DNA of 64,000 bases from assembly GCA_026708055.1 (NCBI GenBank), contig JAPOVS010000026.1, positions 62,001 through 126,000 of the forward strand, given 5' to 3'. The translations under genes were made by a program, and so were the position numbers. Below, piece by piece: positions 9,397 through 18,118 of this stretch. The DNA is from a bacterium (GTDB lineage: Bacteria; Actinomycetota; Acidimicrobiia; Acidimicrobiales; CATQHL01). The notes under the pieces are model-generated. The model did not search any database. It was given only the letters and a program-made list of their open reading frames with translations, and was not told the DNA's origin. The first letter of the stretch is position 1, and every line of letters starts with the position of its first letter.

Positions 9397-10035
9397 CTAC
9401 GCCTTCTTGACGGCGTTGCGGATGACGACCTGCCCGCCCCGGGGGCCGGGCACCGAGCCCTTCACCAGCAGCAGGTTGCGTTCGCTGTCGGCCTTGACAA
9501 CCCTGAGGTTCAGCGTGGTGGTCCTGCGGGCGCCGTGATGGCCGGGCATCTTGCGCCCCCTGAAGATGCGCGACGGGGTGGCGCACTGACCGACCGCGCC
9601 GGGTGCCCGGTGGATCTTGTGGGCACCGTGGCTGGCCTTCTGGCCACTGAAGCCGTGACGCTTCATCACACCCGTGAAGCCCTTCCCCTTGCTGACGGCG
9701 GTCACGTCCACCAACTCGCCGTCGGCGAGAATGTCCACGGTGATCTCCTGACCGACGGCGTAGTCGCTCACGTCGTCGAGACGGAGTTCCACCAGCGTCC
9801 GGCCCGGTTCGCCGCCGTGGCGCTCGAAGTGGCCCCGCTCGGGGCTGTTCAGCTTGGCTGCGTCCGTGAAACCGCTGGTGACCTGCAGCGCCGAATAGCC
9901 GTCGGCCTCCGGCGTCTTGAGTTGCACGACCCGGCACGGCTCGACGCGCAGCACCGTCACCGGGACGACGCGGTCGCCGTCGTCCCAGACCTGGGTCATG
10001 CCCACTTTCTCGCCGATGATCGCCTTGGTCGCCAT
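9397..10035 (-). CDS. rplC: 50S ribosomal protein L3, first gene of the block
   Basis: A 212-residue L3. It starts MATKAIIGEKVGMTQVWDDG and contains VSKGKGFTGVMKRHGFSGQK and GRKMPGHHGARRTTTLNLRV. The open frame continues to 10227, but the ATG at 10035 fits the family start. Usually rpsJ precedes rplC; here about 300 bp of non-ribosomal sequence and a broken lipoprotein gene lie upstream. Confidence 0.97.
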   Translation of the reverse strand: MATKAIIGEKVGMTQVWDDGDRVVPVTVLRVEPCRVVQLKTPEADGYSALQVTSGFTDAAKLNSPERGHFERHGGEPGRTLVELRLDDVSDYAVGQEITVDILADGELVDVTAVSKGKGFTGVMKRHGFSGQKASHGAHKIHRAPGAVGQCATPSRIFRGRKMPGHHGARRTTTLNLRVVKADSERNLLLVKGSVPGPRGGQVVIRNAVKKA

Positions 10036-10093
10036 GTCCGGGTGTTGCCGCTCCACAGATTCGTGCCCGGGCGTGCCGGCGCCCTGACGCGAA

Positions 10094-10122
10094 CGCTCCG
10101 CACGGGCCGGCCCGGCGGAGCG
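10094..10122 (-). promoter_or_regulatory. Hairpin in the rplC leader
   Basis: Inverted repeat of 8 bp, CGCTCCGC at 10094-10101 and GCGGAGCG at 10115-10122. The 13-base loop contains the self-complementary GGGCCGGCCC. It would form in the 5' leader of the ribosomal transcript about 60 bases before the rplC start. It could be a regulatory leader structure; the function is inferred from position only. Confidence 0.3.
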
Positions 10123-10225
10123 ATTCTCGGTTTGCTGCGTGGTTCCTGCGGCCGGCGCCCGTGGCGCGTGACAGGCCTTCGCAGACGTCGATTGGTCCCC
10201 GGAGGTCGTTTCCGGGAAGCGACGC

Positions 10226-10254
10226 ACTATACCGGCCAGGGCCGCGGATCCCCA
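10226..10254 (-). promoter_or_regulatory. Candidate promoter of the rplC ribosomal operon
   Basis: On the minus strand TATAGT (plus-strand 10226-10231) is a good -10 box. A weak -35 candidate, TGGGGA, lies 17 bp further upstream (10249-10254). Transcription would start near 10219 and leave a leader of about 180 nt before rplC. No better -10 was seen in the 300-bp gap. Confidence 0.4.
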
Positions 10255-10349
10255 CGCACGGCCACTTGGCCCGGCGGCAACGACCTCGGCCTGCTCGGGT
10301 CAACCCCGAACGGACCGGCACCCGGACCGGCCAAGGCCGGGCATTCGAC

Positions 10350-12713
10350 TCAGGGATGGCAGCTCGTGGGTTGGCAAGCGGTGTTGGGTGTGGTGGTGCA
10401 GGTGGTGGGGTCGGGGTCGGTGGGCTGACTCCCGGCGGTGGCCCTTTGGGGGGTGTGGTGGGCTGCGGGGCGAAGAACCGATTGACGGCGACGTGGTCGG
10501 GGATGTTGTCGGCGTCGAAGGTGAAGCCACCGACGACGTGGCATTCGTAGCGGTCCACGTTGTAGAAGTGGGTCGCGCAGCCGCTGATGCCGACGGTGAC
10601 GGCGCCGTGGGTGATGCGCAGCGGTTTGAACGCTGCGGCGGCGAAGGGACTGTCGGCGAATCCGTTGGGCCCCCACGGTCGGGCGTGGCTGACGACGATG
10701 TCACCGGGGCGCAGCGTGACCGGCCCGCCGTGGCTGACGCGCAGCCCGGTGATGGTTCTGCCCCAGAACGCGAACCGCCAGTCGCCGCCGGCGGTGCCGC
10801 CGTAGTTGACCCAGCCGAACATGTCGGGTTCCACCGGGTGGGCGCCCGCCAGTGGTGAGGCCACGGCGGTGGATTCCGAGCCCAGCCCCCACGGCCGCCG
10901 GGGGTCGCGGGGCAGAGTCAGCGAACTGTGTTCGACGCCGAGGCCCACGCCGGGTGTTCCCCGGAGACGCAGGTGGTCGCCGCGGGTCATGCCCGCCACG
11001 GTGAACTCGACTCCGGCCACGTCCGCGATGGGCGGCATCACATGGCGTCGCAGGTTCGGGGCTCGGTGGTTGAGGTAATGCCAAGACGCTGGCGGCGCTG
11101 TGAGCGCCCCGGTCGCCGGGTCCCTTGTGAACGTGGAACGTACGAGCACTGCCATCCAGGTGCTGTTGTATGAGACGGGAAACGCGGCGGAGTCGTCCCA
11201 GCGCAACTGCCAGCGACCCAGGGCATCGTCGAGGGTCAGATTCTGCACCGCCGGCGGGTGATAGAGAGAACGGTCAATACGTTCCCGGTCACGCGAGGGG
11301 GCTCTCCAATGACGTTGGGGAGAGCGGTACCGGTCCATCCCGCGGATGCCGCGCATTTCGCGGCGTTGTTGGCGTGGCAGGCGCGAGTATCGAAGACCCG
11401 GACGTAGCTGGTGTCGGTGTCCTCGAGTCCCGCCGGGCCGGCGGGACTCGCCGTGTCGAACGCGAACGGGGCGTAGCCGAGGCCCTTCCGCTCCGACGGG
11501 TCGGGATCGGCGTGGTCGGGCGCGAGCAGGTCATTCCAATCGCCGGCCGCGGTCATTATCGCCGGCACGAGCAGGCCGTCGCGGGCGCCGCCCTCGACAC
11601 ACACCGAGATCGCGTCGCCGACCAGCAGCGACGGATGCACCCCCACAGGTGTGTCGCAGGGGATCCCGTGCAGGTTCAAAGGGTTCGGGGCGTGCAGGTT
11701 CAGAGGATTCGCGGGAACATCGCCGTAGGGAAGCCAACGGCCGGGTTCGATGGCCATGAGCACACGGCCCCTGCTGAGGCACATCGGCGGCGACCCCGAG
11801 AATTGGCCCCCCTCGGGGTTAGGGGGTAAAGGGGCCGGGGGCTCGTTCCGGGGGTCGCCTTCGGGGAACGGGGTGGTGCGGATGTTGGCCAGGAACCGGT
11901 CCCACATCTCGTTCTCGGCGTCGGTCAGCGGTGCCCGGAAATCGCAGCTCGTAATGCCCCCGCCCTCGTTGACGCGGCAAACCCGACGGCCGAGCGGGGA
12001 AGGTGCCTCCTCGCCGGTCCCAGACACGATGAGCAGGATCGTGGCTCGGGATGGATCGCGGAACGCGTAGAAGCTCTGAAGTTGGGTCGGCAGGTCTTGA
12101 GGCGCTCCCGGCTCCGGGGTTACCGACACACTGCCGCCGTAGCTGATGCGGGCTCCTTCGGGGATCTCGACGAAGAGCGGCCAATGCCTGTAGATGTGTC
12201 CGGGCCGGAGAGTGTCACCCTTGTGCCAGCTGCCGGCGCTGTCGGTGTCTTCGATGATCTCGATGCTGACGGTGCGGGTGGCGGTGTTGCCGGCGGCGTC
12301 GCTGGCGGAGACGATGAAGGTCTTGGGGCCCGACTCGACGACGTTGGCGTCGGGGTCGGAGAGGTCGGCGCCCTCGGTGGCGCACGAGACGTCGGCCACG
12401 CCCGCGGCGCCCTGGTACGTGCCGCCGAGGAAGCCCACGGTGTACGGACCGGCGCCAACGAATCCCCCCAGCGCACCGCCAGTGAATCCAACGACGCCGA
12501 CACCAACACCAGCCCACCGGCGGCCGCCTCCGCCGCGCCCGCCGCCACCATCTCCCCCACCGGCACATCCCCCACCGCCACCACCTCAAAAACAGGCACC
12601 ATCTGCTCGCCCGCCGAGCCGTCCACCGCAACCGAACCCGACCCACCAGCAGGCGCGCACGCCCCCACAATCACCGACAAACCCACGAACACGCCACAAA
12701 CCCTGCGCCGCAC
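10350..12713 (-). pseudogene. Frameshifted secreted lipoprotein with Ig-like region and proline-rich tail
   Basis: One protein appears to be spread over three reading frames. The first begins with GTG at 12713 (GGGGGAG upstream) and encodes a lipoprotein signal MRRRVCGVFVGLSVIVGAC. The second frame, from about 12500 to 11260, encodes an Ig/HYR-like stretch (KTFIVSASDAAGNTATRTVS) and a Cys-containing extracellular domain. The third continues from about 11260 (LTLDDALGRWQLRWDDSAAF) to a Pro-rich tail. The frame changes fall near 12450-12550, close to a run of six C, and near 11260, in a CTCTCT run. The last frame has no stop before it enters rplC, so the end is approximate. Family unknown. Decay is more likely than a local assembly error because neighbouring genes are intact. 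Confidence 0.6.
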
Positions 12714-12927
12714 CCCGATCTCCCCCTGGGCAACTCCCAGCACCCAAGCTAATCATCTCGGGGTTCATTCTGAGGTCGGCCTTCCAACAGTTCAGCGCTT
12801 ACTCGCTGAGCGTTGTCCCAATGCCGCGCAACTCCCGTCGTGGGAGAGCAAGCCGGCGCCACCGGGTCAGCCTGGGGGACCGAAGGCGATCCTCGTTCAC
12901 TCCCTCCCCGGATGGTCGATAAGCCGG

Positions 12928-13998
12928 TCAGGTGAACGGGATCGGCGTCTGGACCCACCAGGGCCGGTCGCTGGTGCGGATCTCCGTCACCCACTTCACC
13001 CACCACAGCCCACGGCGCCCGGGCGCCACGAGGCGGGCCGGGAAGCCGTGGCCCCGTGACAGGGGCTCGCCGCCGACGGAGTGGGCGAGGATCATGTGGC
13101 GTGCGTCGCTGAGCGGGAAGCGCCGTGCGTAGCCCGTGGCCGAGCGGACCTCGAGGCTGCGGCCCGACGTCTCCGGACCGAGCAGGGCGGTCAGCGGAAC
13201 GCCCGTCCACGTCTGGGTGCTGTACCAGCCGCTGGTGCAGTCCAGCGTGGCCTCGGTCGTGCGGCTGTGGGCGACCAGCTCCCGGTAGCCCACGTCCCGG
13301 TTCACCGAGCCCCGCAGGCGCAGCACCCAGTCCTCGGGGCCGATCGTCGGCGGGGAGTCGTCGAGCCACTGCACCACGGGCATCCGCCGCGGGTCGCCCG
13401 AGCCCACCTCGTGGCTGCCGGTGAAGCGTCGCTCGGCGGCGAAGAACCGCTCGAAGCCCCCTCGCGCCAGCAGCGCCACGCCCGCCACGGCCAGCGCCTG
13501 CAGCGCGGTGCGCCGGGACAGGTCCACCGGGCGGACCCGCTGGGGCCGGCCCACGACGTGCCACACCGCCAGCGGCACCGCCGCGAAGGCGAAGATCAGG
13601 TGCAGGCCGATCGCCGACCACACGCCGATCGCCTGCCAGAACCCGAGCGCGTGCACGACCCCGGTGGCGAACGCCCCGGTGACGCAGACACCCAGCGCCA
13701 TCGAGGCGTAGCGGCTGGGGCGCCGCCGGCGCAGGCCCCGGCGCACGACGGGGATCTTCGGGCGGGCCAGCACCAGCACCGTGAAGCCCACGACGCCGTG
13801 CATGACCACGATCCAGGCGGTCGAGGTGCCTCCCAGCAGGAACGAACTGCCACCGGTCACCCACGCCAGCACCAGCATCACCAGCAGCGCCAGATTGGTC
13901 TTGCGGCTGCGCGTCCCGGCCCGTTCGGGGCCGGGCAGCCGGAGGCGGGACCATCGGCGAACCGGCAGTTCAGAGGTGGGCCGATCGGCTGCGTGCAC
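12928..13998 (-). CDS. Membrane-anchored molybdopterin-dependent oxidoreductase (sulfite-oxidase fold)
   Basis: A 356-residue protein. The N-terminal 150 residues contain about four hydrophobic segments (LALLVMLVLAWVTGG, WIVVMHGVVGFTVLVLA, ASMALGVCVTGAFATGVVHA, GLHLIFAFAAVPLAVWHV). The C-terminal half is an oxidoreductase molybdopterin-binding domain. It carries the Mo-ligand cysteine in LDCTSGWYSTQTWTGVPL and the family signature GHGFPARLVAPGRRGLWWVK. The domain probably faces the outside, as in related membrane-bound forms; the electron acceptor and substrate are unknown. The GTG start at 13998 is the longest plausible one. Confidence 0.85.
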   Translation of the reverse strand: MHAADRPTSELPVRRWSRLRLPGPERAGTRSRKTNLALLVMLVLAWVTGGSSFLLGGTSTAWIVVMHGVVGFTVLVLARPKIPVVRRGLRRRRPSRYASMALGVCVTGAFATGVVHALGFWQAIGVWSAIGLHLIFAFAAVPLAVWHVVGRPQRVRPVDLSRRTALQALAVAGVALLARGGFERFFAAERRFTGSHEVGSGDPRRMPVVQWLDDSPPTIGPEDWVLRLRGSVNRDVGYRELVAHSRTTEATLDCTSGWYSTQTWTGVPLTALLGPETSGRSLEVRSATGYARRFPLSDARHMILAHSVGGEPLSRGHGFPARLVAPGRRGLWWVKWVTEIRTSDRPWWVQTPIPFT

Positions 13999-14121
13999 TC
14001 GCCGTCGAGACTACCGACCGGTCCCGCAGCGCGGGTGGCGACGAACGGGCGACCCCGGCCCGCAGCGCCTACGGTGGGCGGACCAGACGAGACCATGCAC
14101 CGAAGCACCCAAGGAGGCACC

Positions 14122-15087
14122 GTGCGCGCCATCCGAATCTCAGAACACGGCGGCCCCGAGGTCCTCTCCCTCGCCGAGCTGCCCGAACCCGCCCCGGGCG
14201 CCGATCAGGTGGTCGTCGAGGTCGCCGCGGCGGGGGTGAACTTCGTGGACACCTACCAGCGCAGTGGACTGTATCCCATCGACCCGCCTTTCACTGCCGG
14301 CCTCGAGGGGGCCGGGGCGGTGACCGCCGTCGGCGAGGGTGTCTCCGACGTGGCGGTGGGCGACCGTGTGGCGTGGTGCGGCGGCCAGGGCTCCTACGCC
14401 GAGAGCTGCGCGCTGGACGCCGCCGGGGTGGTGCCGGTCCCCGAGGACGTCTCAGCTGACACCGCGGCGGCGACGATGCTGCAGGGCCTGACAGCGCACT
14501 ACCTGGCGGTCGACACGTTCCCGCTGGCGGCCGGGCACCGCTGCCTCATCCACGCCGGCGCAGGCGGGACGGGCCTGCTGCTGATCCAGATGGCCAAGCG
14601 CCTCGGCGCCGAGGTGTTCACGACCGTCGGCACGCCGGCCAAAGGCGAGTTGGCCACCGCAGCGGGCGCCGACCATGTGATCCTCTACAACGACGTGGAC
14701 TTCGCCGAGGCGATCGTCGACATCGCCGGGCCGCGGCCGCTCGACGTGGTCTACGACGGGGTCGGGGCGGCCGTGTTCGACGCCAGCCTGGGTCTGCTGC
14801 GGCGCCGCGGCACGATGGCCACCTTCGGCAACGCCTCCGGGCCGGTGCCGCCGATCGCCCCGCTGCGGCTCTCCCAGGAGGGATCGCTCTTCCTCACCCG
14901 CCCCACCCTGTGGGACCACGTCGCCGAGCGCGCCGACCTGCTCGCCCGCTCCGGGGACCTGTTCGACTGGATCCGCGACGGAATGGACGTCCGCATCGGC
15001 CTGGAACTCCCCCTCGCCGACGCCGCCGAGGCCCACCGCCGCCTCGAAGGCCGCGCCACCACCGGAAAGATCCTGCTGAGGCCGTAG
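14122..15087 (+). CDS. Zinc-independent quinone oxidoreductase (MDR family)
   Basis: A 321-residue NADPH:quinone reductase of the medium-chain dehydrogenase family. The catalytic domain has VAAAGVNFVDTYQRSGLYP and GLEGAGAVTAVGEGVSDVAV; the Rossmann part has LIHAGAGGTGLLLIQMAKRL, the AGAGGTG nucleotide-binding motif. It ends GRATTGKILLRP, typical of the family. GTG at 14122 is chosen over an in-frame ATG at 14095 because AAGGAGG (14111-14117) precedes it. It is divergent from the molybdoenzyme gene. Confidence 0.9.
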   Translation: MRAIRISEHGGPEVLSLAELPEPAPGADQVVVEVAAAGVNFVDTYQRSGLYPIDPPFTAGLEGAGAVTAVGEGVSDVAVGDRVAWCGGQGSYAESCALDAAGVVPVPEDVSADTAAATMLQGLTAHYLAVDTFPLAAGHRCLIHAGAGGTGLLLIQMAKRLGAEVFTTVGTPAKGELATAAGADHVILYNDVDFAEAIVDIAGPRPLDVVYDGVGAAVFDASLGLLRRRGTMATFGNASGPVPPIAPLRLSQEGSLFLTRPTLWDHVAERADLLARSGDLFDWIRDGMDVRIGLELPLADAAEAHRRLEGRATTGKILLRP

Positions 15088-15421
15088 CGCCGCAATACGA
15101 GAGACAACAACGGCCCCGTCCGTCTCGCCGGGTGCTTCCGGGCCGCGTGCCTCGTCGGTGATCCGGTCGAGTTCTCGGCGCGTCCGGCGAGGACGCCGTG
15201 CGGACCCTCGTTCGACAGCCACACCAGCCCCGACAGCGCAGTCCTGGCTCTGTTCGACGAATGGAACAGGCGCCGCGTAGCGGGCACCGACCTGATCGCA
15301 CACGACTGACCCTCCAAGTCGCTCTAGTTACGTGTGACAGATCGCGCAACTAATCCTCTCCAGAACGCGCAGGAAGTAGGCTCTGAACTGTGCAGGCGGC
15401 GTTCCTCAGCCCCGGTGGCCG
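15088..15421. other. 334-bp gap with a possible short coding remnant
   Basis: No complete gene, RNA or repeat was recognised. On the plus strand, bases about 15200-15310 read as a short open stretch ending SAVLALFDEWNRRRVAGTDL and then four residues to a stop at 15310. It has no convincing start and may be the tail of a lost small gene. The segment separates the quinone oxidoreductase from the accessory block. Confidence 0.3.
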
Positions 15422-16741
15422 GTGGATGTGAGCGATCCGGCACTGGGGCCGGACAGCAGCCTCAGGCTCTCCGACGAGTTGCCGGTGCTCACCTCGGCGG
15501 CGCCGGGCGGGACCGACGCGTACATCCCGCGGTTCGTAGATGCCCGCATGCGGCGGGCTCTGGCGCGGTCGGGCGCGGTCGAGCTGCGCGGCCCGCGCGG
15601 CGTCGGCAAGACCACCACCGCCCTGCAGGTGGCGCGCACGGTGTTCGCCTGCCAGAACCCCGACACCGCGGCCGCCGTGCGCGGCGACCCGCGCTCGGCT
15701 CTGCTGGGGCAGCGGGCGCCTGTACTGATCGACGAGTGGCAAGAGGTTCCCGAGGTGCTCTGGGCGGTGAAGGAGCACCTCGACACGTCGAACGTTCCGG
15801 GGCGGTTCATCATCACGGGGTCAGTCCGCGGCCACGAAGGGGAACAGTCACCGCTGACGGGACGGGCCGAGGCCATCGACCTGTTCCCGTTATGCGTGGC
15901 GGAACGGCGCGGACTCGCCACCGTGCCGCTCGTCGAGAGATTGTTCGCCGGCCGCGACATCGAGGCCGCCGACACCGACCTCGGCGTCAACGACTACATA
16001 GACATCGCCTTGGAGAGCGGCTACCCCAACACGATGAGCGAGTCCGACGCGGCGGCGCGGGCCGCCCGGCTGCGCAACCGGATCGACGGCACCGTCAACG
16101 TGAACGGACTCGTCGGGCGGCACGACCGCTCCAAGTTGGCGGACTTCGTCGCCGCCTACGCAATGCACTCCGGCGGGGTCGTGCCCCTGCAGAGGCTCTG
16201 CGACGACGTGGGCATCTCGTCCAACACCGGTCGGGCGTACCTGGGTCTTCTGTCGCGGACCTACCTCGTGGCAGACGCCCCGTCGTTCCACCACAATCGC
16301 ATCAGCCACCTGCGGCGGTCGCCCAAACGCCTGATGGTCGACGCCGGACTGCTGGCGGCGGCCTGGGGCACCGGCGCCGAGGTCATAGCCCGCAGCGCCG
16401 ACCTGCGCGGGCGGCTGCTCGAGACGTTCGTCGCGGCGCAGCTGCGTGCCGGGATGCTCGCCTCCGCTGTGCCCTACAAGCTCCGACACCTGCGCCGGAA
16501 TGACCGGGAAGTGGGCTTCGTCCTAGACGGGGGCATCCATGGAGCGGTCGCGCTGGAGGTCAAGGCGGGCGTGTACGGCGGGCGCCCCGAGGCGCGGCAT
16601 CTCTTCTGGCTCCGGGAGCAACTCGGGGAGTCCTTCACCGCCGGCGCGGTGCTGCACACCGGCCGCCGGCCGCCGCAACCGCTCGACGACGCACCGAGGG
16701 GCCGCATCTGGTCTGCGCCGATCTCGGCACTCTGGAGCTGA
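15422..16741 (+). CDS. AAA ATPase with DUF4143 domain
   Basis: A 439-residue protein of the AAA_14 plus DUF4143 family. Visible motifs are Walker A GPRGVGKTTTALQVAR (about residues 57-72), Walker B-like APVLIDEWQEVPEVLW and sensor FIITGSVRG. A winged-helix-like linker follows, then the DUF4143 part with RRSPKRLMVDAGLLAAAWG and the restriction-fold-like VALEVKAGVYGGRPEARHLF. Such ATPases are scattered on bacterial genomes and their role is not settled. The start is GTG at 15422, with a second in-frame GTG at 15428. A paralogue lies at 36531-37784. Confidence 0.88.
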   Translation: MDVSDPALGPDSSLRLSDELPVLTSAAPGGTDAYIPRFVDARMRRALARSGAVELRGPRGVGKTTTALQVARTVFACQNPDTAAAVRGDPRSALLGQRAPVLIDEWQEVPEVLWAVKEHLDTSNVPGRFIITGSVRGHEGEQSPLTGRAEAIDLFPLCVAERRGLATVPLVERLFAGRDIEAADTDLGVNDYIDIALESGYPNTMSESDAAARAARLRNRIDGTVNVNGLVGRHDRSKLADFVAAYAMHSGGVVPLQRLCDDVGISSNTGRAYLGLLSRTYLVADAPSFHHNRISHLRRSPKRLMVDAGLLAAAWGTGAEVIARSADLRGRLLETFVAAQLRAGMLASAVPYKLRHLRRNDREVGFVLDGGIHGAVALEVKAGVYGGRPEARHLFWLREQLGESFTAGAVLHTGRRPPQPLDDAPRGRIWSAPISALWS

Positions 16742-16805
16742 ACCTCTGCCGGTGGCCGCCCCACGGCTAGCCCGTCGCAATTACCGGGGGAGTCAGCCGC
16801 CGGAA

Positions 16806-16811
16806 TACTCT
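16806..16811 (+). promoter_or_regulatory. Candidate -10 box (TACTCT) of a leaderless transcript
   Basis: TACTCT ends seven bases before the GTG at 16819, the spacing expected when transcription starts at the first base of the start codon. No Shine-Dalgarno sequence is seen in the spacer GGATCTC. The same geometry occurs at three or four other genes in the window. Confidence 0.45.
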
Positions 16812-16818
16812 GGATCTC

Positions 16819-17904
16819 GTGGTGGCAAGATTGCCGCGCGGCCTTTGGCCGCGGCGGCCTCTATTGCGCGTCGTGCTGCTTCTGGCAGTGGCGTTCGTGG
16901 CAATCGTTGTGGCCGCGGTCGTGTTCGCAGGACCGCGCGCGGGCACCGAACCAGCGGCCGTTGCCGCCGGCGTCTCCGACACACCCACAACCGAGGCCGA
17001 CGACGCGACCCCTCCGCAGCCCGCCCCCGCGGCGGCGCAGAACACAGCCCCGCCGGCCGCGGCCGCAACGCCGCCTCCTGCCGCCGCTACGAGCGCCGCC
17101 GGCGTCTCGTCGGATCCGGGCGGCGTCAACGAGCTCATCGCGCAGCTGCGGCCGCTGGTGGCCGAGCCCGCTGCGGCGATCCCTGACTACGACCGCGACC
17201 ATTTCGCCGGCTGGCTGGACCGCGACGGCGACTGCGTGAACACGCGCCACGAGGTGCTGCAATCCGAGGCCGCGAGGTTCTCCATGGCACCGTCGGGCTG
17301 CTCGGTGGCCTCCGGGCAGTGGTTCGATCCTTACACCGACCGCACCTACACGAATCCCCGCGACCTCGACGTGGACCACGTCGTGGCTCTCGCCGACGCC
17401 TGGGTCTCGGGCGCCTGGGCGTGGGCCGACGAGCTGTTGGACCGGTTCAGCAACGACCTCGGCAACCTCAACGCCATCGCCGCCGGCGAGAACCGCTCCA
17501 AGTCCGCCCGCGGGCCCGCCGACTACAGCCCCAGCGCCGCGGGCGCACGCTGCGAATACCTGGTGCAGTACGCCACGGTGAAGATCCGCTGGCAGCTCTC
17601 GATCACTCCCGCGGATTTCGCGGCGACCGAACGAGGACTCGCCGGCTGCGACCTGGAGGCGGGCGCGGCGGGCGGCATCGACCCGGTGGCCCCCAAGACC
17701 GCGGCCGCCCCGAGAGCGACGACGACCACCACGGCGCTGCCCGGCTGCCACCCGGACTACGAGCCGTGCCTGCCGAACCTCCCCGGCGACGCCCTGAACT
17801 GCGGCGACCTGACCCGCGAGCAGAGGCCCGTCACGGTCCTGGTGCCCGGCGAAGATCCCTACCGGCTGGACCGCGACGGCGACGGCAGGGGCTGTACGAG
17901 CTGA
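16819..17904 (+). CDS. Secreted HNH nuclease (DUF1524-like) with C-terminal excalibur-like Ca-binding motif
   Basis: A 361-residue exported protein. An N-terminal signal or anchor (LLRVVLLLAVAFVAIVVAAV) is followed by an Ala/Pro/Thr-rich linker to about residue 100. The nuclease domain shows DLDVDHVVALADAW (about residue 182) and NLNAIAAGENRSKSARGPAD, the His-Asn-His pattern of secreted actinobacterial nucleases. The C-terminus ends DPYRLDRDGDGRGCTS, the DxDxDGxxC pattern of excalibur calcium-binding motifs. It may use extracellular DNA as a nutrient or attack competitor DNA; this is inferred. Confidence 0.88.
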   Translation: MVARLPRGLWPRRPLLRVVLLLAVAFVAIVVAAVVFAGPRAGTEPAAVAAGVSDTPTTEADDATPPQPAPAAAQNTAPPAAAATPPPAAATSAAGVSSDPGGVNELIAQLRPLVAEPAAAIPDYDRDHFAGWLDRDGDCVNTRHEVLQSEAARFSMAPSGCSVASGQWFDPYTDRTYTNPRDLDVDHVVALADAWVSGAWAWADELLDRFSNDLGNLNAIAAGENRSKSARGPADYSPSAAGARCEYLVQYATVKIRWQLSITPADFAATERGLAGCDLEAGAAGGIDPVAPKTAAAPRATTTTTALPGCHPDYEPCLPNLPGDALNCGDLTREQRPVTVLVPGEDPYRLDRDGDGRGCTS

Positions 17905-18118
17905 CCCGACATCCCAGCGGACGGGTCTTCAAGAGCCGGCTGCGCAACGCACTCGATGACCACCTCTGCATTCCCCGAAGCCCGAATCCAGTGCGCAGCG
18001 GCCCGCTTGCCCCCGCCGACGGACCACTCAGCACTCTCCTGGTCAGGAACTCGCCGTGCGGGGCGAAGCGCCACCCCCCATGAACCGACCCGACTAGCGC
18101 CGGAGGTAGCGTCAGAGC

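Noticed and set aside
8486-11356. A 956-codon open frame ending with rplW
   Set aside because: Only its two ends look like protein (the lipoprotein part and L23). The middle is the out-of-frame shadow of rplC and rplD, kept open by high GC.
13081-14121. A long N-terminal extension of the quinone oxidoreductase
   Set aside because: It is antisense to the molybdenum enzyme, low-complexity, and the AAGGAGG site before GTG 14122 marks the real start.
15088-15421. A hidden RNA gene in this gap
   Set aside because: No tRNA-like arms, SRP or RNase P signature, or stable hairpin set could be recognised.
16481-16505. A further REP-like copy inside the first DUF4143 gene
   Set aside because: Only one half (CTGCGCCGGAATGACCGG) matches; the other arm is absent and the residues (LRRND) fit the DUF4143 family itself.
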